Assembly: GCA_963923035.1 (NCBI GenBank)
Contig: CAWUKT010000040.1
Coordinates: 1-60,991 of the forward strand
Source of the DNA: CAWUKT01 sp963923035
GTDB taxonomy: Bacteria; Bacteroidota; Bacteroidia; J057; JADKCL01
Direction of reading: 5' to 3'
Length of the DNA stretch: 60,991 bases
Shown: in pieces, positions 7,611 through 17,024 of the stretch
How the letters are laid out: the number at the start of each line of letters is the position of its first letter
Numbering within the stretch: position 1 is the first letter of the stretch
The notes under the pieces: generated by a model
What the model was told of the DNA's origin: nothing
Seen by the model: only the letters and a program-made list of their open reading frames with translations
The model's database searches: none
Translations under genes and position numbers: made by a program

Positions 7611-10412
7611 TCAATACTTTACGACCCGTCGGCGCAAGGTCAGGTCACCGGTCTCGACCGAGAAAATATAGACCCCGGGACTCAAGTGCCCGATGTCGAC
7701 CGTCTCAGTCTCAAACTGCCCCACCAATTCTCCCGTGACCGCATAGATTTTCCCTTGAACCGCTCCCGATTCCGATCGGATGAAGACGGTTCCACTGGAG
7801 GGATTGGGGTAGATGGAAAGGTCGGTATCCAATGAATCCGCGGTGGACAAGCTCAGCACCACAATTGAATTGCTGACCGCCGAACAGCCGTTCCCATCGG
7901 TGACCGTGCAGTAATAAGTTTCGTTGGTGGTCACCTGGTAGGTGGGAGCCGTGGCGCCAGGAATCGGGCCCGCGCTGTTGAACCATAGGTAGGTGGCAAA
8001 GCCGGGATCGGCCGTGAGGAGGTTCCCGGCTTGGGTGATGCTGGCGCTCACCGCGGCACAGGTGGAGAAGCGGTACAGCTCCCCTACCCCCGTCGAGGGC
8101 CCACTCAGGATCCAATCGCAGGCATTGAGATAAACATAGCCGTCCAATTCGGCCATGCCGCCGGGGGTTTGGGCGCGGGAACGCGGCGACCCGGGCGACA
8201 GCTCGGGGAGCATCGTCGGAGCGGACGTGCCATCATAGCGGTACAATTCAGACCCGGCATTTACCCCCGCATCGGCCCAGAAATACAAGATACCGTCGAC
8301 CACCGTCATGGACGCAAATTGGTTCGAGGCAGATCCTGTGGGCACATAATTCGTGATCTGGACCGGAGCCGAGACGCCATCGTATTCCCACAGGTTGTCG
8401 TTCCCGCTGGGCCCCGTGGCTACAAAGACCAACTTTCCATTGACCACCTTCAAGGAGAAAGGATAAGATTCATTGGCCCAACCGCCCGAAGAACCGGGAT
8501 ACAGGTCGGCCACCAAAGTGGGTGCATTCACTCCATCATACACGTACAATTCGGTGCCGATGGAATCGTCCGCCCACGCGCGGAAATAGAGCTTGCCATT
8601 GTATTCGGTGAACTCCTCCGGATAGGCATCCGAAGCGGGATTGAGGTTGGCGACCAAGCTGGGCTGGACGCCATTGTACTCCCACAATTCCATCCCATTG
8701 AAACCATCGTCCGCCGCGAAGACCAATTTCCCATTGAAAACGGCGAATCCATTGGGAAAGGAACTGGTGCTGGCCGGAGAAATGTCCGAGACCAGGGTGG
8801 GCGCATTCGTGCCATCGAACTTCCAAAGTTCATTGCCCGTGGCCGCGTCGAAGCCGCGGTAGTACCAATCGCCATTGAATTCGAAGCCGTCGGAAGCCGC
8901 ATTGGCCAGGTTGGTACTGATGGTCGGTGGGTTCGTGCCATCGTATTCGTACATGTTCACCTGATTGCTGTCGACGGCGCGGAAATACAAGGTATTGTTG
9001 TAGGAGAAAAATCCGCTGGGGGCGCTGCTGTTGGGTTGGCCAATGCTGTTTGTACCGGGGTGCAGGTCTGCGACCATGGACGTGGTGATTCCATCCGTGG
9101 CATACAATTCGGCTCCCCCAGGTCCAACGGCCTGGAAATAGACCTTGTTCTGAAAGCGGGTCAGCCCCCGAATCGGCGATCCTTCGGTTTCGATCGCCGG
9201 GAGTGTGCGGGAAATAGTGATGCCATCGTACTCGAACAAGCTGGAGGTGGAGAGGCCATCCGCCCCGCCAAAATAGAGCCGGGATTGGAAGACAATGGGG
9301 TCCTGGATATTCGAGGAAATAGTACCCGCCCACAAATCATCTACCACCGCAGCGGAAGTGCCATCGTAGGACCACAATTCAATTCCGTTGGTGGGGTCGA
9401 AGGCCTTGAAGTAAAGTTTCCCGGCGAAATTCGTCAGGTGATTGGGAAGGCTTCCGCCGGTGGGATTGAGGTCAATCAGGGTGGTGGTAGATCCATTGGT
9501 CTTCCACAATTCTACCCCATTCACCCCATCCAAAGCACTGAAGTACAGCTCGCCATTGTAAACGGTAAATACGTCAAGGTTGGAATTGTTGATGTTGAAG
9601 GCGCTGGAGGCACCGGGATTGATGTCGGCCACCAGCGTGGGCGGGCTTACCACATTGTATTTCCACAATTCGGAGCCGGAAGTCCCGTCATTGGCGACGA
9701 AGTAGATGTCGTTGTTGACCGAATAGGTCAGGCTCACGGCATTGAAGGCGCTGCTGGAATTGGGAGCGGCGACGGGCGGATTGACGCCGTCGTATTCCAT
9801 GAAGCCCTGGCCCTCTCCGTAGAAATACAGGAGGTTGTTGACGACGTTCAGGCCCCGGATCGGGCAGAAGTTGTTCGATCCCGGAATGCTCGCCACCAGG
9901 CTCAGGGTGAGCGTCCCGCCGATCTCCCCGTAGCTCCTCAATTCCCAGTTGTTGGCGACGTCGTTGTAAGCCGGGAAGTAGATTTGGCCATCGTAGGCAA
10001 TCGGACGGGGATAGTTGTCGTTGTATTGGGCCTTGATGTCGTCGACTTCTACCGGGGGATTGGACCCGTCGAACAACATGAGCCGCATATCGCCGCTGCT
10101 GGAATTCTTCGTGAGGAAGTAGAGGCGGCCGCCGGCCTCGGTCAGGTAGGTCGGATCGGAGCCTCCATTGGAGAGGATATCCGCCTCGATCTTGATGTCG
10201 GTTCCGTCAAAGCTGAGCAGTTCCCGGCCGGCCCCGAGGATCTGGCCCGAGAAGAAAAGTTTGTTGTCAAATTCAATCAGGTGTTCCGGCACATCGAAGC
10301 CAGCAAAGGAGGAAATGGCGGGGGCCTGGTTCACATCGGCCACCAATTGTAGGTTCTGTCCCCAAAGTGGGGCGGTCATGAAGAGTAGTAAGATTCCTGC
10401 TAGGTTTTTCAT
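7611..10412 (-). CDS. ELWxxDG-repeat surface protein with T9SS sorting domain
   Basis: 933 aa. A signal peptide (residues 1-18, ending PLWGQ) is followed by about 700 residues of repeats of roughly 45-60 aa, each carrying variants of LYFxAxDGxxGxELWxYDGxxxPxLVADIxPG. These ELW(K)xDG repeats are known from large secreted Bacteroidota proteins and probably form a beta-propeller-like or solenoid structure. An Ig-like segment follows (ITQAGNLLTADPGFATYLWF). The C-terminus (IYPNPSSGTV to RRRVVKY) is a T9SS sorting domain. The gene lies downstream of the LytS/LytTR pair; paired direct repeats at 10468-10497 make it a plausible target of that system. A homologous protein is encoded at 14500-16530. 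Confidence 0.88.
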   Translation of the reverse strand: MKNLAGILLLFMTAPLWGQNLQLVADVNQAPAISSFAGFDVPEHLIEFDNKLFFSGQILGAGRELLSFDGTDIKIEADILSNGGSDPTYLTEAGGRLYFLTKNSSSGDMRLMLFDGSNPPVEVDDIKAQYNDNYPRPIAYDGQIYFPAYNDVANNWELRSYGEIGGTLTLSLVASIPGSNNFCPIRGLNVVNNLLYFYGEGQGFMEYDGVNPPVAAPNSSSAFNAVSLTYSVNNDIYFVANDGTSGSELWKYNVVSPPTLVADINPGASSAFNINNSNLDVFTVYNGELYFSALDGVNGVELWKTNGSTTTLIDLNPTGGSLPNHLTNFAGKLYFKAFDPTNGIELWSYDGTSAAVVDDLWAGTISSNIQDPIVFQSRLYFGGADGLSTSSLFEYDGITISRTLPAIETEGSPIRGLTRFQNKVYFQAVGPGGAELYATDGITTSMVADLHPGTNSIGQPNSSAPSGFFSYNNTLYFRAVDSNQVNMYEYDGTNPPTISTNLANAASDGFEFNGDWYYRGFDAATGNELWKFDGTNAPTLVSDISPASTSSFPNGFAVFNGKLVFAADDGFNGMELWEYNGVQPSLVANLNPASDAYPEEFTEYNGKLYFRAWADDSIGTELYVYDGVNAPTLVADLYPGSSGGWANESYPFSLKVVNGKLVFVATGPSGNDNLWEYDGVSAPVQITNYVPTGSASNQFASMTVVDGILYFWADAGVNAGSELYRYDGTSAPTMLPELSPGSPRSRAQTPGGMAELDGYVYLNACDWILSGPSTGVGELYRFSTCAAVSASITQAGNLLTADPGFATYLWFNSAGPIPGATAPTYQVTTNETYYCTVTDGNGCSAVSNSIVVLSLSTADSLDTDLSIYPNPSSGTVFIRSESGAVQGKIYAVTGELVGQFETETVDIGHLSPGVYIFSVETGDLTLRRRVVKY

Positions 10413-10430
10413 AGATCATTTGATTTGAAC

Positions 10431-10440
10431 CAAAGATCAA
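10431..10440 (-). promoter_or_regulatory. Putative -7 box (TTGATCTTTG)
   Basis: GATCTTTG on the minus strand lies about 20 bp upstream of the ELWxxDG gene start and 28 bp downstream of a pair of direct repeats, a layout typical of an activated promoter. Confidence 0.45.
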
Positions 10441-10467
10441 GTCGAAAAACCACCCCCCAAAAACCTC

Positions 10468-10497
10468 TTCACGAAGGGAAAATCCAATTCACGAAGG
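10468..10497 (-). promoter_or_regulatory. Direct repeats CCTTCGTGAA x2, possible LytTR site
   Basis: Two perfect copies of CCTTCGTGAA (minus strand, 10488-10497 and 10468-10477) start exactly 20 bp apart, about two helical turns, and lie upstream of the -7 candidate. LytTR regulators are known to bind paired direct repeats about two turns apart. A LytTR gene is encoded about 3 kb upstream. The assignment is inference. Confidence 0.4.
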
Positions 10498-10510
10498 ACA
10501 AAAAAGGGAG

Positions 10511-13420
10511 CTAAAACATGGTCTTGATCGGGAGAATCAGTTCCACTTCGGTCCCTGCCGGAGCGCCATTTTCCACCAGGTCCTTCAGCTCAAATCCAAT
10601 GTGCTCCCCGAATTCCGATTGGTACATCTCCAGGCGTTTGCGGATGGATTTGATGGCGAAGGATTTGTGTTCTTTCCCCAGCCGTTTGTTGATCTCCGCC
10701 GACGCCATTCGCCCGATCCCATTGTCCACCACCCGGCAGCGCAAATGGTTCTCATGGACCTCAAACGACACCTGCAAGACCTTGTTCGTCGCCTTGTGTT
10801 GGAGCCCGTGGAGCAGGGCATTCTCAATGAAGGGCTGGACGGTGAGAGAAGGCAAAGAAATGTCGACGTCCCCTTCCACGGTCAACTCGAAGTGGAAATC
10901 GTCATCGAAGCGCAGCTTCTCCAACTTGAGGTAGATGCGCAGGAATTCCATTTCCGATTCCAGGGAAATGAACTCCTCGTTGGAATAGTGGAGGGTTTTG
11001 CGGACCAGCTTGGAAAACAGGACCAGGTAGTCGTAGGAACTCTCGACCTCGGATTTGAGGATGAGGGCCTGGATCGAATTGAGGGCGTTGAAAATGAAGT
11101 GGGGATTCATTTGGGAGCGCAAGGCCCGGAGCTCGGCTTCGATAAAATCCGCCTTGAGTTCGCGCTTGAGAAGCTCTTCTTGCTGCTTTTTGCGGATGAA
11201 TCGGATGCGGTAGCTGAAAATGAGGACCACGATGGCCACCAGGAGCAGACTCACCACCAGGATGAACCACCACCGGAGCCAGAAGGGCGAATTGACCTGG
11301 AAGGCGTAGCGGTGGACCGGGCCTTCCTGCCCGTTGTATGCGGCTGCGTACTCGAAGGTATAGTCCCCCGGCGGCAGGAACTTGTACTGGATGTCCTTCT
11401 CGGTAATCGTTGCCGCATTCCAATTGGCTTCAAAGCCATCCAAGCGGTACCGCATCACGCCCTGAGTCCCCAGGGCCGGATTCAGGAGATCAAGCTCAAA
11501 AGCGAACTGGTTTTGGTCGTAGGGAAAAATGCCTGCGCCCGCCGTATCGACGACCGCTTCATTGGCCCGGACCGAACGCAAATGAATGGACATGTCCTTG
11601 TCCCGCCCGGGTTGCAGGGGCAATCGCGTGCGGAGGATCTCGGAATTGCGGATGAGCAGCCACATCTTGTGCGGCCCCAACACGAACTTGTTCACGCCCT
11701 CACAGACGCCGTCGGCGCAGCCCAGGTAGCGGACCTCGCCCCCGGCCAGGTCCTGGTACGCGAGGTAATCGTCGATGACCGCATAAAGCACGCCATCCTG
11801 AATGGCGAGCTGCCGGACCCGGCGGGTGTCCGGGTGGCGGGCCAGGTCGTAACGACCTTTGAGCTGGTCCCGGTCAAAGACCAGGATGCCGTGGTTCACC
11901 GTCGCACACCAGAGTTCCCCTTGCCAGAGGAACATGTCCTCGCAAACAATATCCTCGCCCCCGATCTTCAGGGATTGCTCCGTGCCGCGACCGTCGATGC
12001 AATAAGTCGAGTTGATGTCGGAGGCGTACAGGAGTTGGCGGGCGGTATCGACCTGGAGGGCGCGGATACGGTGGGTCTTGGTCGGGAGCTGGTAGATATT
12101 GTCCGTCACCGGTACCCAACCGAGCCCACCAAAATGGCTTTTGTCCCCCATCATCCAAATCCCCTTGGCGGTCCCAAACAGGCAATTGGAGCGGTCGAGG
12201 GGGAAAATGCAGCGGGTGGTCGGAATCACCACTTCGTTGCGGTTGTTGACGTACTGCTCGAAGTACAGGCCCGGACGTTCCCGAACCCGCCCAAAATCGG
12301 TCACCGCCGACCAGAACAAGCGGGAATAAAACTGCTCCGATTCCGCTTGGATCAGCGTCTTGCCCTCGTCGGTCAATTCGATGATGCCCGTCCCCATTTG
12401 GGAGCAGTAAATCGCTTCGTCATCGGTCACCACAAAGTCCTGGATTTTCCCGGTCCGTTGGCTGGAAAAACTCCGGTGCATATCCAGATTCGGAATGACC
12501 AGAATGCCCTGCCCAAAGGTGCCCAGGAATACGGTCCCATCCGGCGAGGTCCAGCACGTCGAAATGAACACATCCTTGAAGTAGACCTCGGAAGCCGTGA
12601 ATTGCCCCGCCTGCATTTGAAACCGCTGAAGGCCCCTCGTACTTCTCAGTCCCCAGACCTCCTGGTCAGAAATGGGAAAAAACCGGTTCTTGAAACCAGT
12701 ATGGGAATGGTAGCGCCAGGATCCGTCGGCGGCCTCGAATTGGCCGTCCAGGGAGGCAACGACGAGCTGATCTCCCAGCGTGAAGAAGCTCCGGAAGGAA
12801 GCGTCGATGTCGTAGTTCCCCTCGAGGTTCAGCGCGTGGGTTTGGATGCCATCCGCCTCCAACTCCTGGTAATCCCCGGTATAAAAGGTGCTGATCAGGT
12901 TTCGCCCCCCCGGCAACATACTCAGCTCCCCTCCTACCGAATCCTGGGAGCTCACTGTCGTGACCTCCACCAGTTCCCCGTCCGAGAGTTGGAAGCAATG
13001 GCCCTTGGAGAAATAGTGCAAGTCGCCACGTTGATTGCAGAACAGCTTGATGCGGTTGGAGACATATTGCTCCGGGACCTTGAGGTAGGGAACCACCTGG
13101 TCGCCTTCGATCTGAAAGACCTGGCCGGAAAGGTCGTGGCAAAAGAGGTCCCCGGCGCCGTCCACGACCAAGCCAAACAGCGACATCCTGGCTCCCGCCG
13201 AGGTGCCCTCCAGCGGGGCAAAGGCCCCGTGCCGGTACACGTAAATCCCCGAATTGATCGACGCGAACAACTCCCCGATGTCGGTGGTGACGATGGAATA
13301 GACCTCCACGTTCTCCAATTCCTTGGCCCCGATCACAAAGGAAGCCGGTTCCTGGGCCCAAAGGGCTCCCAAGCCATGCAGCCACAACCAGCACCACAAG
13401 ATGTATTGTTTCCCTCCCAT
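10511..13420 (-). CDS. LytS-family sensor histidine kinase with periplasmic propeller
   Basis: 969 aa from the ATG at 13420. Order: signal peptide ending LWAQ; about 600 residues of two-component-regulator propeller repeats; a Y_Y_Y-like beta domain (YRLDGFEANWNAA..., about 650-710); one membrane helix (WFILVVSLLLVAIVVLIFSY); a coiled linker; then a LytS-type His_kinase domain with QMNPHFIFNALNSIQ (His near 774), the ATP-binding N box FIENALLHG and DNGIG. It probably senses an extracellular or periplasmic cue and phosphorylates the LytTR regulator encoded immediately upstream. The stop of that gene and this ATG are only 3 bp apart (TGA TTG ATG), so translational coupling is likely. An in-frame TTG one codon earlier is less likely as start. 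No HisKA or receiver domain is seen, so this is not a one-protein hybrid sensor. Confidence 0.92.
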   Translation of the reverse strand: MGGKQYILWCWLWLHGLGALWAQEPASFVIGAKELENVEVYSIVTTDIGELFASINSGIYVYRHGAFAPLEGTSAGARMSLFGLVVDGAGDLFCHDLSGQVFQIEGDQVVPYLKVPEQYVSNRIKLFCNQRGDLHYFSKGHCFQLSDGELVEVTTVSSQDSVGGELSMLPGGRNLISTFYTGDYQELEADGIQTHALNLEGNYDIDASFRSFFTLGDQLVVASLDGQFEAADGSWRYHSHTGFKNRFFPISDQEVWGLRSTRGLQRFQMQAGQFTASEVYFKDVFISTCWTSPDGTVFLGTFGQGILVIPNLDMHRSFSSQRTGKIQDFVVTDDEAIYCSQMGTGIIELTDEGKTLIQAESEQFYSRLFWSAVTDFGRVRERPGLYFEQYVNNRNEVVIPTTRCIFPLDRSNCLFGTAKGIWMMGDKSHFGGLGWVPVTDNIYQLPTKTHRIRALQVDTARQLLYASDINSTYCIDGRGTEQSLKIGGEDIVCEDMFLWQGELWCATVNHGILVFDRDQLKGRYDLARHPDTRRVRQLAIQDGVLYAVIDDYLAYQDLAGGEVRYLGCADGVCEGVNKFVLGPHKMWLLIRNSEILRTRLPLQPGRDKDMSIHLRSVRANEAVVDTAGAGIFPYDQNQFAFELDLLNPALGTQGVMRYRLDGFEANWNAATITEKDIQYKFLPPGDYTFEYAAAYNGQEGPVHRYAFQVNSPFWLRWWFILVVSLLLVAIVVLIFSYRIRFIRKKQQEELLKRELKADFIEAELRALRSQMNPHFIFNALNSIQALILKSEVESSYDYLVLFSKLVRKTLHYSNEEFISLESEMEFLRIYLKLEKLRFDDDFHFELTVEGDVDISLPSLTVQPFIENALLHGLQHKATNKVLQVSFEVHENHLRCRVVDNGIGRMASAEINKRLGKEHKSFAIKSIRKRLEMYQSEFGEHIGFELKDLVENGAPAGTEVELILPIKTMF

Positions 13421-13423
13421 CAA

Positions 13424-14278
13424 TCAGAGCATCAGTTTTTCAAACGCCTCGATCCGGCTCCGCGCAATTTTCACGCTGTGGTTCCCCTTTAGCCGGATGG
13501 TCAAATCGGTCTTGTTCAGCCCTTCCAGATAGTCCAGGTTGACGATATAGGCGCGGTGGCTCCGAAAAAAGCGGTCGTCGGAGCCAATTCGTTTTTCGAA
13601 ATACTTCAGGTTCTTGCTCGCCATGAAGTCTTCGGATCCGTGCATGAGGAAAGAAGTATAGGACCCGTTGGCTTCGATGGCCATGATGTCCCCGATCTCG
13701 ACGATGCGCCGGTTCCCGATCTCCGGAATGATGAGTTTCTGGGGTTGCTTGTGCGTCATGGAATTGAGCAGGTACTCATATTCCAGCGTCTGGCGCTGGA
13801 CCGTGACGCGTTCATTCAGCTTGTCGAGGGTCCGGGCCAGGCGCTCCCGTTCAATGGGCTTGACCAGGTAGTCCATCGCGTTGACCTCGAAGGCGGTCAG
13901 GGCGTATTCATCAAAAGCCGTCACAAAAATCACCTCGAAGGTGATCTTGTCGAAGAACTTCACGATCTCGTAGCCGGCAAAATTGGGCATCTGGATGTCC
14001 AGGAAGACGACGCCGGGAGCGTGGGCCCGGATCTGTTCGGCGGCGTCCACGAGATTGGAGCATTCGGCGACGATGTCGATGTCGTGATTCGATTTGAGTA
14101 GCAATTCGCGGAGGACAATGCGGGCATTCGGCTCGTCGTCCACAATGATGGCCTTGATGGGAGGAATCGGGTCCCCGGAGTTGGGTATATGTTGAGGGTG
14201 GTTCAATCCAGCCATATTGGGTGCAGTCAATTTAAGTAAATCCTCGATGTTTTTAATCGGTCCCTGAAGGCGCTCCAT
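13424..14278 (-). CDS. LytTR-family response regulator
   Basis: 284 aa. After about 40 poorly conserved residues there is a receiver domain (KAIIVDDEPNARIVL, phospho-acceptor Asp94 in FLDIQMP, the TAFDEYA switch region and the VKPIERERL lysine). The C-terminal LytTR DNA-binding domain follows (about 175-284, with GDIMAIEANGSYTSFLM and FFRSHRAYIVNLDYLEG). It is first in an operon with the histidine kinase and should be its cognate regulator. The extra N-terminus could mean the true start is the internal Met22, but the first ATG has a purine-rich AAGGGG just upstream. Inverted TTCGTGAA-like motifs at 14351-14378 may allow autoregulation. Confidence 0.92.
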   Translation of the reverse strand: MERLQGPIKNIEDLLKLTAPNMAGLNHPQHIPNSGDPIPPIKAIIVDDEPNARIVLRELLLKSNHDIDIVAECSNLVDAAEQIRAHAPGVVFLDIQMPNFAGYEIVKFFDKITFEVIFVTAFDEYALTAFEVNAMDYLVKPIERERLARTLDKLNERVTVQRQTLEYEYLLNSMTHKQPQKLIIPEIGNRRIVEIGDIMAIEANGSYTSFLMHGSEDFMASKNLKYFEKRIGSDDRFFRSHRAYIVNLDYLEGLNKTDLTIRLKGNHSVKIARSRIEAFEKLML

Positions 14279-14350
14279 CCCCTTGCGACTTTAGGGGGAG
14301 GCTCTATCAGAAACGAAGAACGGGAAATCCAATCAGCCCTAAAGATGGAA

Positions 14351-14378
14351 TTCACCAAGTCACGAACGGGTTTGTGAA
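14351..14378. promoter_or_regulatory. Cluster of TTnGTGAA-like motifs
   Basis: TTCACCAA (14351), TCACGAAC (14360) and, in the opposite orientation, TTTGTGAA (14371) lie between the LytTR gene and the divergent ELWxxDG gene. They resemble the CCTTCGTGAA direct repeats at 10468-10497. This is weak evidence for a shared operator. Confidence 0.25.
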
Positions 14379-14499
14379 ATGAACAGCGAAGGAACAATTG
14401 CGGCCGAAAAGGGGGAGGTTCTGCGTAATGGAGCGGGAAAAGGGTACTTGGAAAATGAGCGACAGGGGTGGTTTTTCAAACCTGACTAACATCTACAAT

Positions 14500-16530
14500 A
14501 TGATGAACAAGATTTCAACTTTCTCCCATCGCTATTTCTTACTCCTCCTCATCGCCTGGCTGACGCCCACCGTGGCTTCCGCCCAGGTCCCCGGCTCGAT
14601 CCAGCTGGCCACCACGCAGGACTTCAAACCCGGCGTGACCAGCTTCAGCCACAAAGGCGCCGCTTATTTCCTCGCCAAGACCAGCAGCACGCTCTACCAC
14701 CTCTGGCGCACCGATGGAACCAGCAGCGGCACCTTCAAGGTGGGCGAGATCAACAAAATTCAACCGAGCGAAGGCCAGTTCTTCGTCGTGCCGGCCACCG
14801 GCAACATGATGCTGTATTTTCCCCCGGACCTCAACAGCTTCAACCTCTACGATTCGGACCTCTACCAATTCGAAGATGCCCCCAACAGCCTCCAACTCAT
14901 CCGCAACCTCTCCAATGAACCTTATACGCACCAGGTGCGGCAGTTGGGGGACAAATTTGTCATCTCCCACGGTTCCCTGCCCGGAACCGAGAACCAAATT
15001 TGGGTGACGGATGGGACCGCCGCCGGAACCGTCCTCATGGACTCCTCCTCCAGCAATTACTTTCACTCCTTCGTGGACCTGCCGGGCACGGATGTCCACT
15101 ACGTCGAGGTCAACAGCAACAGTGCCCGATTGACCCGCACCGACGGCACCCTCGCGGGCACTTCCCACTACGCCAGCATCCCGGACGCCTCCCTCTGGGC
15201 CAGCACCGTGGACCTCTCCAATTTCTCTCTGTTCTGGGTCCTCTATACCAATGGCCCCAATGTCAACAAGAGTGAACTCTGGCGCACCGACGGCACCGCC
15301 GCCGGGACCTTCCCGATTTACAACGGTGATTTCAACGTGGTGTACAAGGCCCACCGGATGCCCGGCAGCAACCGGGCCTGCTGGATCACGAGTGACTTCG
15401 TGGGCAACTACCAGTTGTGGCGGTCGGACGGGACCACCACCGGCACCCAGATGCTCATGGACTTCGGGAACCATGGCCATACCCTGATCCTGGGAACTGA
15501 ATTTCCCAACGGAAGGACCTACGAAGTCCGGCACGCCAATGGCATGGACTATTGGTATTCGGATGGCACAGTGGCGGGTACCCAACTGTTGGCGGCCATG
15601 TCCATGGCCGATCACCCCCAACTGGCCCACCAGTATCCCGGCAAGCCCGAGGTATTCTTCGTCGTCCAAAACGACGCCACCAATACCGTCCAGCTCTGGA
15701 AATCCGACCTCAGCTTCGCCAGCGGCCTGGCCGTCGACAACATGGGCCCCGGCCTGGAAATCGCGGAGATGGAAGGCTATCAAAACGGGTACCTGTATGG
15801 CATCAAGGCCAGCAACAACAGCATGAGCCTGTGGTCCAGCCAGGGCATCAACGGGACCACCAAACGGCTCTATTCTGCGTCCGGAGTGGGAGAAGTTTCC
15901 CAATTCTACATTCCGCCCGGGGGAAATAAATTCTATGCCTGTGACCAGAAGCGGCCCGTCAGCTATCTCATCGAGTCGGACGGCACGCCCGCGGGTACCC
16001 AGGCCATCCAGGGGATACGGGGACTGGGGCAACGGCTCCCCTACTTCAATGACGGCTTCTACCTCGCCCAAAACACGTTTACCATCTTCGACTCCATCTA
16101 CTACTACGACCCGAACCAATCGACCTGGCCCCTCTGGACGGGCCACCAAGGCTATGTCCGCGCCATTGAGTCCATCGACGGCCCCCTGGGCGTGGACTAT
16201 GTATATCTCCTGGAGACCAATGGGACCCAGGACTGGGAAATCTGGAAACTGCACGGCACGGCCCTGGGCCTGGCCGACGCGGAACCCACGTTGCACCCGC
16301 AATTGTATCCCAATCCCGGCCGGGAACTCTGGGTGACCCTTCCCCCGGAAGAACTTGCGTTGGAAGGCATCCCCTATGTCCTGCGCAGCCCAACTGGCAG
16401 CGTCGTCCGGCGGGGTCAGCTCCTGAACCGCAGCACCCAAATTGAGAACCAGGGCTTGCCTGCGGGTATGTATCTCCTGGACTTGGGGCAGGGAAAATGG
16501 AAGGGCAAATGGGTCAAAATCGCGGATTGA
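14500..16530 (+). CDS. ELWxxDGT-repeat surface protein with T9SS sorting domain
   Basis: 676 aa from the ATG at 14500; an ATG at 14503 is equally possible. The signal peptide ends ASAQ. The body has repeats of 50-60 aa with LWRTDGTxxGTxxx (at least eight clear copies, such as LWRTDGTSSGTF, IWVTDGTAAGTV, LWRSDGTTTGTQ and LIESDGTPAGTQ). The C-terminal 75 residues (LYPNPGRELW to GKWVKIAD) form a T9SS sorting domain. It is divergent from the LytTR operon and belongs to the same broad family as the 933-aa protein, so the regulator may control both. An upstream in-frame extension to 14398 lacks a signal peptide and was not used. Confidence 0.85.
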   Translation: MMNKISTFSHRYFLLLLIAWLTPTVASAQVPGSIQLATTQDFKPGVTSFSHKGAAYFLAKTSSTLYHLWRTDGTSSGTFKVGEINKIQPSEGQFFVVPATGNMMLYFPPDLNSFNLYDSDLYQFEDAPNSLQLIRNLSNEPYTHQVRQLGDKFVISHGSLPGTENQIWVTDGTAAGTVLMDSSSSNYFHSFVDLPGTDVHYVEVNSNSARLTRTDGTLAGTSHYASIPDASLWASTVDLSNFSLFWVLYTNGPNVNKSELWRTDGTAAGTFPIYNGDFNVVYKAHRMPGSNRACWITSDFVGNYQLWRSDGTTTGTQMLMDFGNHGHTLILGTEFPNGRTYEVRHANGMDYWYSDGTVAGTQLLAAMSMADHPQLAHQYPGKPEVFFVVQNDATNTVQLWKSDLSFASGLAVDNMGPGLEIAEMEGYQNGYLYGIKASNNSMSLWSSQGINGTTKRLYSASGVGEVSQFYIPPGGNKFYACDQKRPVSYLIESDGTPAGTQAIQGIRGLGQRLPYFNDGFYLAQNTFTIFDSIYYYDPNQSTWPLWTGHQGYVRAIESIDGPLGVDYVYLLETNGTQDWEIWKLHGTALGLADAEPTLHPQLYPNPGRELWVTLPPEELALEGIPYVLRSPTGSVVRRGQLLNRSTQIENQGLPAGMYLLDLGQGKWKGKWVKIAD

Positions 16531-16555
16531 AGCGACATGAATGAACAATAGATGA

Positions 16556-16581
16556 CAGGAGCCCCCTCCCGGGGGCTCCTG
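16556..16581. terminator. Strong hairpin between convergent genes
   Basis: A perfect 11-bp stem, CAGGAGCCCCC paired with GGGGGCTCCTG, around the loop TCCC. There is no clear T tract on either side, but the position between two convergent stops supports a bidirectional transcription barrier. Confidence 0.6.
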
Positions 16582-16614
16582 CAATCATTCCTACCAAAGT
16601 CACTTGGTGGGCCC

Positions 16615-16977
16615 TCAGATCGGGTACCAGATCACCATCCAACAGGCGCCGTGGCGCAGGTTGGACATGCTGGCGCGGGCGAAGAAGGCCCGCTCGTTGT
16701 CGAGGGTGTCGAGGAACTGGCAGGCCTGCCGGTACAGATCGTCGTAGTTCCCGTTGGTGGTGATGCTGTGGGCGCGGTAGGTGGAGGACCGGGGCTGGGC
16801 CGGCCATTGGATCGCGTGGTTGTAGAAGATGACACCGCGGGCATCCCCGCTTTCGAGGTTTGAGATCGCGACCTTGGCCGAAGCCACTTCGTCCGCATCA
16901 AAATTGTACGCGCGTTCCATATCGTCGATCACGTTCTGCATGGAATTGTTGGCGTAGGGGTGGTAGTTCCAGTTCAT
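16615..16977 (-). CDS. Small protein of unknown function
   Basis: 120 aa, no signal peptide and no transmembrane segment. It is rich in Asn, Tyr and aromatics (starts MNWNYHPYANNSMQNVIDDM, ends CWMVIWYPI). A helical N-terminal half precedes a YRAHSITTNGNYDDLYRQA segment. I do not recognise the family. It is the last of three minus-strand genes (17478-18374, 17025-17354, 16615-16977) with short gaps and similar composition, probably one operon. Confidence 0.55.
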   Translation of the reverse strand: MNWNYHPYANNSMQNVIDDMERAYNFDADEVASAKVAISNLESGDARGVIFYNHAIQWPAQPRSSTYRAHSITTNGNYDDLYRQACQFLDTLDNERAFFARASMSNLRHGACWMVIWYPI

Positions 16978-17024
16978 AAGATTGGAGTTGAGGGGTGGAA
17001 ATAAAGGGGTTACAAAGGGAGGGT

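Noticed and set aside
8031..10352. Long plus-strand ORF of 773 aa opposite the ELWxxDG gene
   Set aside because: Same kind of antisense shadow; no start context, no domain.
10601..13492. 963-aa ORF antisense to the histidine kinase
   Set aside because: Antisense shadow in a GC-rich gene; the kinase motifs are clear on the other strand.
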